Counted from the first letter of the stretch, positions 24,966-33,384 are shown. The stretch is 36,375 nucleotides of DNA from Candidatus Moduliflexus flocculans (GCA_000739515.1 DF820456.1:383112-419486), one strand, 5' to 3'. Notes: a model not told the origin generated them from the letters alone. Numbers and translations are program-made.

Positions 24966-26468
24966 TCAGGAGAGGGGGCGCAGCGTCGCGATAGCCTGAC
25001 GATACGCGGCATATTTTTCTGCATAGATGGCCTGCTTGCTCGCATCAGGAGTATAAACGCGCGTCATCTGCACCATGTTCGCTGCCGCCTGTTCAAAAGA
25101 GGGAAACACTCCGGTGGCGACGCCGCCGCAGATCGCCGCGCCTAATGTTCCTAATTCTGTGCCGGCGGTAATTTCGATAGAGGTTTGCAGCACGTCGGCA
25201 AACATCTGCATCCAGACCTCTGATCGCGCCGCGCCGCCAGTCAGCCGAATGGCCTGCGGCGGCTCGCGGAACGCTAACAGTTTTTCGATATGGGTGCGAT
25301 GCGAAAAGATGACGCCTTCGTAGATCGCCCGCAGCAGGTGCGCCCGGTGATGCCAGCCTTTGATGCCAAGAAAGCAGGCGCTCGCATCCCAGCCAACATT
25401 CGCGCCGTATAAAAACGGAAGAAAAATGATATGCGATTCTTCCGGGGCAATCTGCGCGACCCATTCATTGCAGCGTTCATAAATCGAATGTCCGTCTTGT
25501 TCGGTGAGCGTCTGCGCTTCTCCCAAAAATTCCGCGATGAACCATTCCTGATTGCTGGCCGAGGTCGGGCTTCCTTCCAGAACCAGCCAATAACCCGGAA
25601 TGCAATACAGCGATGTCATAAAAATAGATTTCGAGACAATCGGCGTCGGGCTGATGTATTGGTTGATGCTCCAGGTGCCGACGACGAGGCACAGTTTTTC
25701 AGGGGTGATCATTCCAGTCGCGATGCCACAGGCGTCAATATCAAATAAGCCGCCAGCGACCGGCGTGCCTGCGCGTAATCCGGTTTGTTCGGCAGCGGCT
25801 TTGGTCACATGCCCGCAAATCTCGGCGGAATGTTTCAGTGGCGGGAATTTGTCGGCATACCGTTCAATCCCATACGCCTGGAATAATTCCTGATCATACG
25901 TCACGTCGCGGATGTTCATCAGGCTTGAGCCGGACATATCGGTGATTTCCGCATACGCCTCGCCGGTCAAACGATAGCGGAGGTAATCCTTACACATGAA
26001 TGCCCAACGCGCTTGTTCCACGACCTCTGGTTGATGATCGCGAAACCAGGCTAATAAGGCCACCGGCTGCGCCGCCCAGATGGATTGCATCGTTTTGGGC
26101 AGCACGCGCTCAAACGTCCCATCCGCATACCACTGCTGCACATATTTCTGCGCCCGCACATCCGTCGAGCAAATGCCGGGATACACCGGGTTGCCCTGCG
26201 CATCAACTAAATACAGACCATTGCCATGCCCGGTCGTGGCGACGGCGATAATCTCATCGGGACTGATTCCCGATTGTCGGATAACCGCAGCGATTGCCTG
26301 CACATTCGCGCTCCACAGTTCATTGGCGTCGCGTTCAGCATGGCCAGGAGTGGGCATGAGCATCTGCGTTTTAGATGTCGCCACCGCAATTTCACGGCCA
26401 TTCAGATCATACAAACCCGCTTTGATCACCGTGCCGCCATTATCAATTCCCAACAGATATTTTGGCAT
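24966..26468 (-). CDS. FGGY-family carbohydrate kinase, L-xylulose-kinase-like (operon 3)
   Basis: A 500-residue sugar kinase. LLGIDNGGTVIKAGLYD opens the FGGY domain, D243 in GGLFDIDACG is the expected catalytic base, and RLTGGAARSEVWMQMFADV lies in the C-terminal domain. From memory it closely resembles E. coli LyxK, which has matching GGLFDV and FLPFLYG tracts. It is paralogous to the kinase at 2080-3543. GGTGAG is 5 nt before ATG 26468. It is the last gene of operon 3. With the aldolase it suggests phosphorylation of a ketose followed by cleavage, though whether at C1 or C5 is not visible. Confidence 0.9.
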   Translation of the reverse strand: MPKYLLGIDNGGTVIKAGLYDLNGREIAVATSKTQMLMPTPGHAERDANELWSANVQAIAAVIRQSGISPDEIIAVATTGHGNGLYLVDAQGNPVYPGICSTDVRAQKYVQQWYADGTFERVLPKTMQSIWAAQPVALLAWFRDHQPEVVEQARWAFMCKDYLRYRLTGEAYAEITDMSGSSLMNIRDVTYDQELFQAYGIERYADKFPPLKHSAEICGHVTKAAAEQTGLRAGTPVAGGLFDIDACGIATGMITPEKLCLVVGTWSINQYISPTPIVSKSIFMTSLYCIPGYWLVLEGSPTSASNQEWFIAEFLGEAQTLTEQDGHSIYERCNEWVAQIAPEESHIIFLPFLYGANVGWDASACFLGIKGWHHRAHLLRAIYEGVIFSHRTHIEKLLAFREPPQAIRLTGGAARSEVWMQMFADVLQTSIEITAGTELGTLGAAICGGVATGVFPSFEQAAANMVQMTRVYTPDASKQAIYAEKYAAYRQAIATLRPLS

Positions 26469-26486
26469 TGTTACTCACCATCATGA

Positions 26487-26559
26487 CAACCACGAAACAC
26501 ACGAAATACACGAAAAAACAACATCTTTATTTTCGTGTATTTCGTGTGTTTCGTGGTTG
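26487..26559. repeat. 30-bp perfect inverted repeat, CGTGTTTCGTGGTT family
   Basis: Arms 26487-26516 and 26530-26559 are perfectly complementary over 30 bp with a 13-nt loop. The arms are themselves built of a repeated CACGAAA/CACACGAAA word. Similar words occur around 28597-28616. It lies inside operon 3 between the hydroxyacid dehydrogenase and the kinase. Confidence 0.9.
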
Positions 26560-26568
26560 ATCAATCGT

Positions 26569-27573
26569 CTAAAAAAGCTCTGGATGCGCGGCGATGAAAC
26601 GGTCAGCGAACAGTTTCGGACTATTCCCGAACGCATCAATCGTCGAACCGGCCATGTGGGCAGTCAGTGTCACATTATCGAGTCGCAGCAGCGGATCATC
26701 CACCGGGAGCGGCTCAACATCAAACACATCGAGCGCCGCGCCCATAATCTGCTTGCGCTGCAACGCATCTACTAACGCAGCCTGATCAATCACCCCAGAA
26801 CGCGACGTATTGACAAGCACTGCACTCGGTTTCATCAAGGCCAATTCTTTGGCGCCGATCAGATGATAGGTCTCTTCGTTTAAGCGCAGGTTCAGCGAGA
26901 CAATATCTGCGGTTTGCAAAAGCTCCGTCAGGCTGACCGATTTCGCGCCGCCTGTGTCGCCGGTCACGAACGGATCGTAAAATACGATCCGCGCTCCAAA
27001 CGCTTGCAGATACCCGGCGACCATGCGGCCAATGTTGCCATAGCCAACAATCCCAATGGTTTTCCCATACACTTCCGGGATGGCCGCGCTATTCGGGTAT
27101 TCTTTGCGCCAGACCGCCTGTTTCATGGCGGCGTGAGCGCGTCCGATATTTCGTATCTCGGCAAACAGTAGCGCCACCGTAAATTCCGCGACTGCCCGCG
27201 CGTTCCGGCCAGGCGTATTGATCACCTGAATCTCGCGCGTCGCCGCGTAGTCGCACGCGATATTTTCGACGCCGGCACGTAACACGCCGATAAACTTCAA
27301 GTTGCGGGCGCGACTGATGACCTCCTGACTGATTGGCAAAAATTGGACGATGATAAGATCGTATTGTTCGACGTCTGCCGTCAATTCATCCGGCAGCTTG
27401 ACCGCATCAGGGCCGCCTTGCTCGATGAGCAAATTATCGCGTTGCAGTTCTTTCAGTGAAGGATGCGGCCATTCGCGCACTGTCACGTGTGCGCCCGTTG
27501 CTTTCAGTTGTTCAAGCCCAGCGGCCATCACGTCCGCCGGAATAAATCGGTCGCCAATCGCTAACACGTTCAT
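26569..27573 (-). CDS. D-2-hydroxyacid dehydrogenase (phosphoglycerate dehydrogenase-like)
   Basis: A 334-residue NAD(P)-dependent dehydrogenase of the SerA/glyoxylate reductase family. The cofactor motif GYGNIG is at 177-182; catalytic residues are R258 (NTSRSG), E287 (DVEPL) and H306 (TAHMAG). It lacks the C-terminal ACT regulatory domain of many biosynthetic SerA enzymes, which fits a catabolic role. AAGGAG lies 9 nt before ATG 27573; the longer open frame to 27642 overlaps the aldolase end and is less likely. Plausible substrates are glyoxylate, hydroxypyruvate or a sugar-acid-derived 2-oxoacid. Confidence 0.9.
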   Translation of the reverse strand: MNVLAIGDRFIPADVMAAGLEQLKATGAHVTVREWPHPSLKELQRDNLLIEQGGPDAVKLPDELTADVEQYDLIIVQFLPISQEVISRARNLKFIGVLRAGVENIACDYAATREIQVINTPGRNARAVAEFTVALLFAEIRNIGRAHAAMKQAVWRKEYPNSAAIPEVYGKTIGIVGYGNIGRMVAGYLQAFGARIVFYDPFVTGDTGGAKSVSLTELLQTADIVSLNLRLNEETYHLIGAKELALMKPSAVLVNTSRSGVIDQAALVDALQRKQIMGAALDVFDVEPLPVDDPLLRLDNVTLTAHMAGSTIDAFGNSPKLFADRFIAAHPELF

Positions 27574-27616
27574 GCGAACACGCTCCTTATATGTTTGACA
27601 CTCCAAAACTTTTCGC

Positions 27617-28480
27617 TTAATGCGCTCTGTTGTTTGCTCCAAACAGTCTGATCCGCTCGGCCACTAACTGCGCCAACGATTCGCGAATCGGGGCGAAAAG
27701 CGCGTCCGGCAGCGGATCGTTGCGGGTTTGGATTTCTGCCGACCGCTTCAGCCCTTGCAACATGGCGACGCGGGAATCGGCATACACATTCAATTTGGTG
27801 ATACCATTTCGAATGGCGTTCCGCACCTGATCTTCAGGCGTGCCTGACCCGCCGTGCATGACTAACGGGACGCTGCTGACGGCTTCAATCGCCTGCAACC
27901 GTTCGATGTCGAGATTCGGTTTGGCGACATACACGCCATGCGCTGTGCCGATGGACACCGCCAGCGCGTCCACGCCCGTTTGGGCGACAAATTCAATCAC
28001 TTCATTCGGCTCGGTCAGCAGGCTTTGTCCGGCGCCCGGATAATCTGTGCCATAGATGTCTTTTCCGGCGACAAAGCCTAACTCCGCTTCGACAGCCACC
28101 TTATGCGCATGGGCGATTTCGACCACTTCGCGGGAACGCTCGATATTTTCCCGGAATGGCAATTGCGAGCCGTCGAACATCACGGAGGTGAAGCCGTGAT
28201 CAATCGCTTTGCGGATAATGTCGAGGTTTTCGGCATGGTCTAAATGCAGCACAATCGGAATCTGATAGGCGTCCGCGACCGCATGTACCATGCCGCTGAT
28301 ATACTGAATGCCCCGGCCTTTCAAGTCATGTTCTAAGGCCATGAGAATAATCGGCGCGCGCTCTTGCTCCGCCGTGTCCAATATGGCGCGGATCATGACA
28401 TCTTCCGTGCAATCAAATGCTCCTACCGCGTAGTGTTGGGCGCGTGCTTGAGGCAACACTTCATTTAGCGTGACTAACAT
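27617..28480 (-). CDS. Class II ketose-(bis)phosphate aldolase (FbaA/GatY family)
   Basis: A 287-residue zinc-dependent TIM-barrel aldolase. Zinc ligands expected at H82, H181 and H209 and the catalytic D81 are present (LHLDHAEN, IGTAHGVY, VMHGGSGTP). It would cleave a ketose phosphate into DHAP and an aldehyde. The usual AFN(V/I)xNLE tract is AFDCTEDVM at 21-29, an altered segment that may reflect a different substrate. AAGGA lies 9 nt before ATG 28480. Next to an LyxK-like kinase this suggests cleavage of a ketose 1-phosphate or bisphosphate; tagatose- or fructose-bisphosphate activity remains possible. Confidence 0.92.
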   Translation of the reverse strand: MLVTLNEVLPQARAQHYAVGAFDCTEDVMIRAILDTAEQERAPIILMALEHDLKGRGIQYISGMVHAVADAYQIPIVLHLDHAENLDIIRKAIDHGFTSVMFDGSQLPFRENIERSREVVEIAHAHKVAVEAELGFVAGKDIYGTDYPGAGQSLLTEPNEVIEFVAQTGVDALAVSIGTAHGVYVAKPNLDIERLQAIEAVSSVPLVMHGGSGTPEDQVRNAIRNGITKLNVYADSRVAMLQGLKRSAEIQTRNDPLPDALFAPIRESLAQLVAERIRLFGANNRAH

Positions 28481-28499
28481 AGATCGTTGTCCTTGCTAT

Positions 28500-28532
28500 A
28501 GACCTCACAGGTCTTCAAGACCTGTGAGGTCT
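28500..28532. repeat. Hairpin, AGACCTCACAGG family (copy 2)
   Basis: 16-bp perfect arms (28500-28515 and 28517-28532) around one central base, nearly identical to 49-81. It lies between the SDR and the aldolase in operon 3. The rest of the 154-nt gap is low-complexity CTTCTT/TTCGTGTC sequence that looks like one arm of the CGTGTTTCGTGG family. Confidence 0.85.
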
Positions 28533-28634
28533 CTACCATGAACTTATTTTTTACACTTTACTCTGTTCTTCTCTTCCGCCCTTCTTATTGCCTTTCTTCT
28601 TCGTGTCTTTGTGGCAGTAAAATAGTGGAGAATT

Positions 28635-29396
28635 TCAGCGCATCAGGATGCCGCCGCTGACGTTCATGGTCGTGCCGGTGATATATTGCGCCCGGTCAGA
28701 GCACAGGAAGACAACGGCGTCGGCGATTTCGGCGGTCTCGCCGAAACGGCCTAAGGGAATCCGCGCTAAGTATTTTTCTGTATTTGCCAGATACTTTTTT
28801 TCGGTCATGTCTGTTACCATTAAGCCCGGAGCCAGCGCATTCACGGTGATTCCATGCGGCGCGACCTCACGCGCTAATGAGATGGTAAACGAAATCATCC
28901 CGCCTTTGCTGGCATCATAGGCGGCCTGTCCACTGGTCGAGCCATGAAACGCGGCTACCGACGCGATATTGACGATCCGTCCGGGGCGCTCAATCGCAAT
29001 CAACTGTTTGACCATTTCGCGGCAGGCGATGAAAGTCCCGGTCAGATTGACTTGCAACACATCATTCCAGAGTTGAACCGAGGTGTTTTTGACCCATGAT
29101 TGCGGGCAGATAGCGGCGTTATTGACGAGAATATCGAGTTGGGGATAGTGGGCTGCGATATCGGCAAACATGCGGACAATCTCGGCTTCATTGCTCATAT
29201 CGGCATACACCGCGAGGGCTTCGCCGCTGTATGTCTCTTGAATTTCCCGGACAACCGCTGCCGCGCGTTCAGGGCGTTGACGATAATTCACGATAACCGT
29301 TGCGCCTTCCGCCGCCAATCCCAAACAAATTGATCGCCCTAATCCATGCGACCCGCCGGTGACTAACGCCACTTTGCCTGTCAGATGTAAATCCAT
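28635..29396 (-). CDS. SDR-family NAD(P)-dependent oxidoreductase (operon 3)
   Basis: A 253-residue classical SDR. TGGSHGLG at 13-20, catalytic S146, Y160 and K164. The usual NNAG is NNAA (92-95), a small departure from the family. GAGGAG ends only about 2 nt before ATG 29396, unusually close, which may lower translation. It is a paralogue of the SDRs in operons 1 and 2. It probably converts a polyol or aldonate to its keto form before the kinase and aldolase steps. Confidence 0.9.
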   Translation of the reverse strand: MDLHLTGKVALVTGGSHGLGRSICLGLAAEGATVIVNYRQRPERAAAVVREIQETYSGEALAVYADMSNEAEIVRMFADIAAHYPQLDILVNNAAICPQSWVKNTSVQLWNDVLQVNLTGTFIACREMVKQLIAIERPGRIVNIASVAAFHGSTSGQAAYDASKGGMISFTISLAREVAPHGITVNALAPGLMVTDMTEKKYLANTEKYLARIPLGRFGETAEIADAVVFLCSDRAQYITGTTMNVSGGILMR

Positions 29397-29432
29397 AACT
29401 CCTCTGAAAATAGAATTTTTATCGCTTGCGGC

Positions 29433-29460
29433 GTAAGTCGAAACTCCAGTTTCGACCTAC
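29433..29460. repeat. Hairpin, GTAGGTCGAAACT family (copy 3)
   Basis: 13-bp arms with one mismatch (29433-29445 and 29448-29460) around CC. It fills the gap between the second permease and the SDR of operon 3. Confidence 0.75.
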
Positions 29461-29487
29461 ATGAATAGCTCCTTCAACAAGCCGCGT

Positions 29488-30525
29488 TTATGCTTTCTTC
29501 GTTTCTCGCACTAACAAGTGGTTAAGCACAACAGCGCCCAGTAACACGCTGCCTTTGGCGACAACTTGCCAATAGGCGGGAATGACGGTCATCAGGCCGA
29601 TGGTCACGCACATGATGATCAGCGCGCCGACGATGGTTTTCGCGACCGAACCTTCGCCCCCGGAAAACGCAGTTCCGCCGAGCAGCACCGCAATGATGCA
29701 ATCGAGTTCCATGCCGTCGCCCGAAAGTGGATCGCCGAGGGACATATAGCTTGCCCGCGCGATGCCGGCCAGCGCCGCGAAAAACCCCACGATGATGTAG
29801 AGCAGCCAGGCCGTCTTGACCACATTGATGCCCGACAGTTCCGCCGCAGCGCGGTTGCCGCCAATCGCGGCGGCATATTTCCCTAAGAGCGTCTTGCGTT
29901 GCGCAATCACTAAGAGCGCGATCACGACGAGCGCCACAAAGAACGCTGCTGGCATGCCAAACAACACTCCTTTGCGAGCATAGTCGTTGATCCACGCGGG
30001 CATAGTCTTCGCGGCGCTGCTCTTGATCGCCGACACGCCGTCAGGCACGATCAAGAGCGCCATGCCTTTGAAGAGATTCAGCGAGATCAACGTGGCAATC
30101 ACGGGCGTGATGCGCAGTTTTAAGACGAAGAAACCGTTGAGACCTCCCATGAGAAGCCCAAGAATCAGGGTGATCAACATGGCGGGCAGGAAGGAAAACC
30201 CGTTGAGAATCAGCCAGGCAAACACGACAGCGCTCAGGCTCATGGCGCTGCCGACGGAGAGGTCAATGTAGCCCGCGATCATCAGCAACGTGAATGCGCC
30301 GCTGAGCGTCAGAATCGGCACAGCCGTGCGCAGCAGGTTGATTACGCTATCCGGGCTGAGGAAATGCCCACGTTCAAAAAAGCTGACCTGGTCTAATTTC
30401 ATCAGGCTGAACACTAATACAATCAGCGCCAGCACCACATAAATATACAAACGCTTGATGGTTGCGCGTATGGTGATTGAGCGATCAGGCTGTTGCCGGA
30501 GAGTTCCTGCTGATAGAGCACTCAT
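29488..30525 (-). CDS. Sugar ABC transporter permease, RbsC family (operon 3, second)
   Basis: A 345-residue inner-membrane permease with a basic N-terminal tail of about 25 residues and 8-10 hydrophobic segments. IAGYIDLSVGSAMSLS and LLGGTAFSGGEGSVAK are the family motifs. The start at 30525 has AGGAG 8 nt upstream; the longer frame to 30567 reads into a hairpin repeat. It should heterodimerise with the permease at 30628-31650. Confidence 0.91.
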   Translation of the reverse strand: MSALSAGTLRQQPDRSITIRATIKRLYIYVVLALIVLVFSLMKLDQVSFFERGHFLSPDSVINLLRTAVPILTLSGAFTLLMIAGYIDLSVGSAMSLSAVVFAWLILNGFSFLPAMLITLILGLLMGGLNGFFVLKLRITPVIATLISLNLFKGMALLIVPDGVSAIKSSAAKTMPAWINDYARKGVLFGMPAAFFVALVVIALLVIAQRKTLLGKYAAAIGGNRAAAELSGINVVKTAWLLYIIVGFFAALAGIARASYMSLGDPLSGDGMELDCIIAVLLGGTAFSGGEGSVAKTIVGALIIMCVTIGLMTVIPAYWQVVAKGSVLLGAVVLNHLLVRETKKA

Positions 30526-30542
30526 CTCAATAACTCCTCTAC

Positions 30543-30621
30543 AACGACAAGGATTTCGCATACGCAAGGATTGTGGGAGAACACCTTCACAAATCCTTGT
30601 TTAGAGGAAATCCTTATCGTT
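30543..30621. repeat. Nested hairpin between the two operon 3 permeases
   Basis: Outer 14-bp arms (30543-30556 and 30608-30621, one mismatch) enclose an inner inverted repeat CAAGGATTGTG/CACAAATCCTTG (30565-30575 and 30588-30599). All four segments share the word AAGGATT. It is intergenic and would fold into an extended hairpin. Confidence 0.75.
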
Positions 30622-30627
30622 TTATTT

Positions 30628-31650
30628 TTAGCCCTTTCTTCTATCCAGGGCGTAACGTTGGGCGAGAATGGCAATGAAGGTGACGATTCCTTTAAGGGTA
30701 AATTGCCAGTCTGGCGACAAGAGCAACCCGGTGGCAGATGAGGTAACAACAGACAGGATCAGCGCGCCGACAAACATCCCTAATACCGAACCAAACCCGC
30801 CGTAAATGCTCACGCCGCCGAGAAGCGTGACGACCAATGCATCAAATTCGTAGCCGGTCGCGCGGCTCGATGCTCCGGCCTTGAATTCGGATGCCAGGAG
30901 AATGCCCGTCATGCCAGCCAGCAGTCCGCTGAAAATATACAGTCCGCTCAGATATTTGGTGACGTTAATGCCTGAGAGCCGAGCGGCTTCTGGATTCGCT
31001 CCAATGAGGTAAATCCGCCGCGCAAACACCGTCTTCTTTTCGAAGATAAACGCCAGGATGAGCAGCGTCAGCATAAGCAGCACCGGCAGCCGAATCGAGG
31101 TGCCAGGAATTCCCAGGCTGCCGAGCACGCCAAATGCATCGGGGAGACTGGTGTTCCGCTGCGCCCCTCTGGTAATGACCTGGGCGATGCCGCGCGCTAA
31201 CATCATCGTGCTGAGCGTGACGATAATGGACGGCACTTTCAGTTTGGCGATAAAAAACGCATTGACCGCGCCAACTCCCATGGAGCAGAGTAACGTCAGC
31301 CCCACAGCGGCCACGTAAGGCAAGCCTAACCCGTTGGCCAGGACATTTTGAGAGACGTTGGCGTCCTGGCAGAAATACGCGGAAAGCACGCCAGCCAGGG
31401 CGATATTCCCACCCACCGACATATCGAAATTGCCGGTAATTAACACGAATGTGACGCTGATGCCCAGAATAATAATAAACCAATTATTCGTGATGAGGTT
31501 GAGCATATTCTGAGGCAGGTAGAAGTTTGGCACGACCGCGCACGCTAAGCCGAATAAAATGGTGAGCACGCCGACCATGAAGAGGGTGATGAACGACTCA
31601 TCGCTCAACCGGCTCCCTCTTGGCAATTTCTGCGCCTGTTTGATTTCCAT
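30628..31650 (-). CDS. Sugar ABC transporter permease, RbsC family (operon 3, first)
   Basis: A 340-residue multi-pass permease. ITGNFDMSVGGNIALAG and LLGGVSIYGGFGSVLG are the family motifs. GGAGGAG lies 7 nt before ATG 31650 and falls in the final codons of the ATPase gene, two nt away, so translation is probably coupled. Partner of the permease at 29488-30525. Confidence 0.92.
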   Translation of the reverse strand: MEIKQAQKLPRGSRLSDESFITLFMVGVLTILFGLACAVVPNFYLPQNMLNLITNNWFIIILGISVTFVLITGNFDMSVGGNIALAGVLSAYFCQDANVSQNVLANGLGLPYVAAVGLTLLCSMGVGAVNAFFIAKLKVPSIIVTLSTMMLARGIAQVITRGAQRNTSLPDAFGVLGSLGIPGTSIRLPVLLMLTLLILAFIFEKKTVFARRIYLIGANPEAARLSGINVTKYLSGLYIFSGLLAGMTGILLASEFKAGASSRATGYEFDALVVTLLGGVSIYGGFGSVLGMFVGALILSVVTSSATGLLLSPDWQFTLKGIVTFIAILAQRYALDRRKG

Positions 31651-31652
31651 GT

Positions 31653-33143
31653 TTATGCTCCTCCTGTGACGATATGCAGGATATGCTCGCTGTTGACATC
31701 CGGACAGTTTCGCAGCGTGGATTTCAGATTTCCATCATATAGCAGGTAGATCGTGTCACAGATATTCATAATCTCAGGCAATTCCGAAGAGAAGATGATA
31801 ATCGTTTTTCCTTCCTTCGAAAGCTGGCGGATAATGCTGTAAATTTCGCTTTTGGCGCCGACATCAATGCCCCGCGTCGGCTCATCCAGCATGAAAAGAT
31901 CGGCGTCGGTGAAGAGGCATTTGGAAATGACTACCTTCTGCTGGTTGCCGCCAGAGAGCTTGGCCGTTTCCTTCTCAATGCTGCTGGTGGCGATTTTTAA
32001 TTTGTCAACGTACTCAAACGCGACGTTGCGTTCCTTTGTATCGTTAATAAACCCGCTGTGAGAGATTTTGGCCATGTTCATGACAGGCACATTGCTCCGA
32101 ATAGTCAGGATTGTAAACAATCCCTGAGATCTTCGCTCTTCTGGCACTAAGGCAATGCCTGCCGCGATGACCTTGTCTGGAGCAGAAGCGAGGCGTTGTT
32201 TTTTGAAGATGATTTCGCCCTCATACTCGTCAACGCCGTAAATAGCACGCGCAAGTTCAGTTTTTCCGGCGCCCACCAGACCGTAAAAACCGACGATCTC
32301 TCCCGCATGGATGTCGAAAGAAACATCGTGCAGCTTATGGTTGGAGAGATGTTTGACCTGGAGGATCGTCTCCTGACATTCGCCTTCTCTGGGGGTATAT
32401 TGCTCGAATACGGTTTTGCCGATCATCATCTTGACCAACTCCGACCGGTCGCGGATTTGCCCGATGGGTTTGGTGTCAATATGCTGGCCGTCCCGCATGA
32501 CTGTCACGTAATCGCCAAGTTCAAAGATTTCGTCGAGCCGGTGGGAAATGTAGATGACCGTGACATTCTTTTCGCGCAAGCTCTTGATAATGGAGAATAA
32601 ACGCGCAATTTCGCCTTCAGAGATCGCCGCTGTCGGCTCATCCATGATGATGATGTCGGATTCCGCCGCGACCGCCTTGGCAATCTCCACAATTTGTTTC
32701 TTCGCCACGCTCAACGTCGAGACTAATTGGCGCGGCTTGATGGATGGTTCGATGCTGTTCATCACATTGACCATCGTGTTGATTTTATTTGTCCGCCGCA
32801 GAAACCCGAATGTCGTCTCTTCCATTCCCAGCGTGAGGTTTTCCTCGACGGTGAGTTGATCAACGACATTCAACTCCTGAAACAGGGTGCTGATGCCTTT
32901 TTGTTTTGCATCCCGCGTGTTGTGCGGGTGATATTCTTCACCGTTGAGAAGAATCGTGCCGTGCGTTCGCGTGTAGGCGCCGGTCAATATCTTGATCAGG
33001 GTAGATTTCCCGGCGCCATTCTCCCCGACTAAGCAGTGGACAGTATTGCGCTTAATATCAAAACTGACATTTTTGAGCGCCTGCACGCCAGGAAAATCCT
33101 TCACCAATCCCCGTATTTCCAATACATTTTCAGTTCGTTGCAT
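31653..33143 (-). CDS. Sugar ABC transporter ATP-binding protein, duplicated domains (operon 3)
   Basis: A 496-residue RbsA-type double ATPase. Domain 1: Walker A GENGAGKS, Walker B IIIMDEPTAAI. Domain 2: GLVGAGKTE, LSGGNQQK, LFMLDEPTRGIDVG. It is most similar within the window to the operon 2 ATPase. The start at 33143 has only a weak AAGAG 7 nt upstream; the frame is open to 33203 because it translates a hairpin repeat, so the extension is not real. A 257-nt repeat-filled gap separates it from the binding-protein gene. Confidence 0.92.
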   Translation of the reverse strand: MQRTENVLEIRGLVKDFPGVQALKNVSFDIKRNTVHCLVGENGAGKSTLIKILTGAYTRTHGTILLNGEEYHPHNTRDAKQKGISTLFQELNVVDQLTVEENLTLGMEETTFGFLRRTNKINTMVNVMNSIEPSIKPRQLVSTLSVAKKQIVEIAKAVAAESDIIIMDEPTAAISEGEIARLFSIIKSLREKNVTVIYISHRLDEIFELGDYVTVMRDGQHIDTKPIGQIRDRSELVKMMIGKTVFEQYTPREGECQETILQVKHLSNHKLHDVSFDIHAGEIVGFYGLVGAGKTELARAIYGVDEYEGEIIFKKQRLASAPDKVIAAGIALVPEERRSQGLFTILTIRSNVPVMNMAKISHSGFINDTKERNVAFEYVDKLKIATSSIEKETAKLSGGNQQKVVISKCLFTDADLFMLDEPTRGIDVGAKSEIYSIIRQLSKEGKTIIIFSSELPEIMNICDTIYLLYDGNLKSTLRNCPDVNSEHILHIVTGGA

Positions 33144-33170
33144 ACGCCCACTCTTCAGGATAAATTGGAA

Positions 33171-33243
33171 CCACGGAGACACGGAATTTGCGGAGAAGCG
33201 CAATAAAAAAAATCCTTTCTCCGTGCACTCCGTGTCTCTGTGG
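33171..33243. repeat. Hairpin CCACGGAGACACGGA family after the binding-protein gene (operon 3)
   Basis: 15-bp arms (33171-33185 and 33229-33243) with a single G/T wobble; inner segments CGGAGAA and TTCTCCG also pair. It lies between the binding-protein gene and the ATPase, about 160 nt after the binding-protein stop, together with a second foldback element at 33271-33384. Confidence 0.8.
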
Positions 33244-33270
33244 TGAATAAGCGGCCCTTTATTGAGTCGT

Positions 33271-33384
33271 TATGCCAATTCTTTGAATACATGTCCCCTA
33301 TGCCCGCCCTTCTCTCGACACCTCACAGGTCTTGACGACCTGTGAAGCGTTTGGACATGGCGCATGTGAATCGGGAATTGGCAT
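33271..33384. repeat. Foldback element with TATGCCAATTC termini
   Basis: Inverted termini TATGCCAATTC (33271-33281) and GAATTGGCAT (33375-33384) bound about 114 bp. Nested within is TCACAGGTC/GACCTGTGA (33323-33331 and 33337-33345), a shortened copy of the AGACCTCACAGG hairpin. It starts 17 nt after the binding-protein stop on the transcript. Relative of 24163-24263. Confidence 0.65.

Noticed and set aside
49..33345. AGACCTCACAGG and GTCGAAAC repeats as a CRISPR array
   Set aside because: Copies are far apart, palindromic, lie singly between genes, and have no regular spacers.
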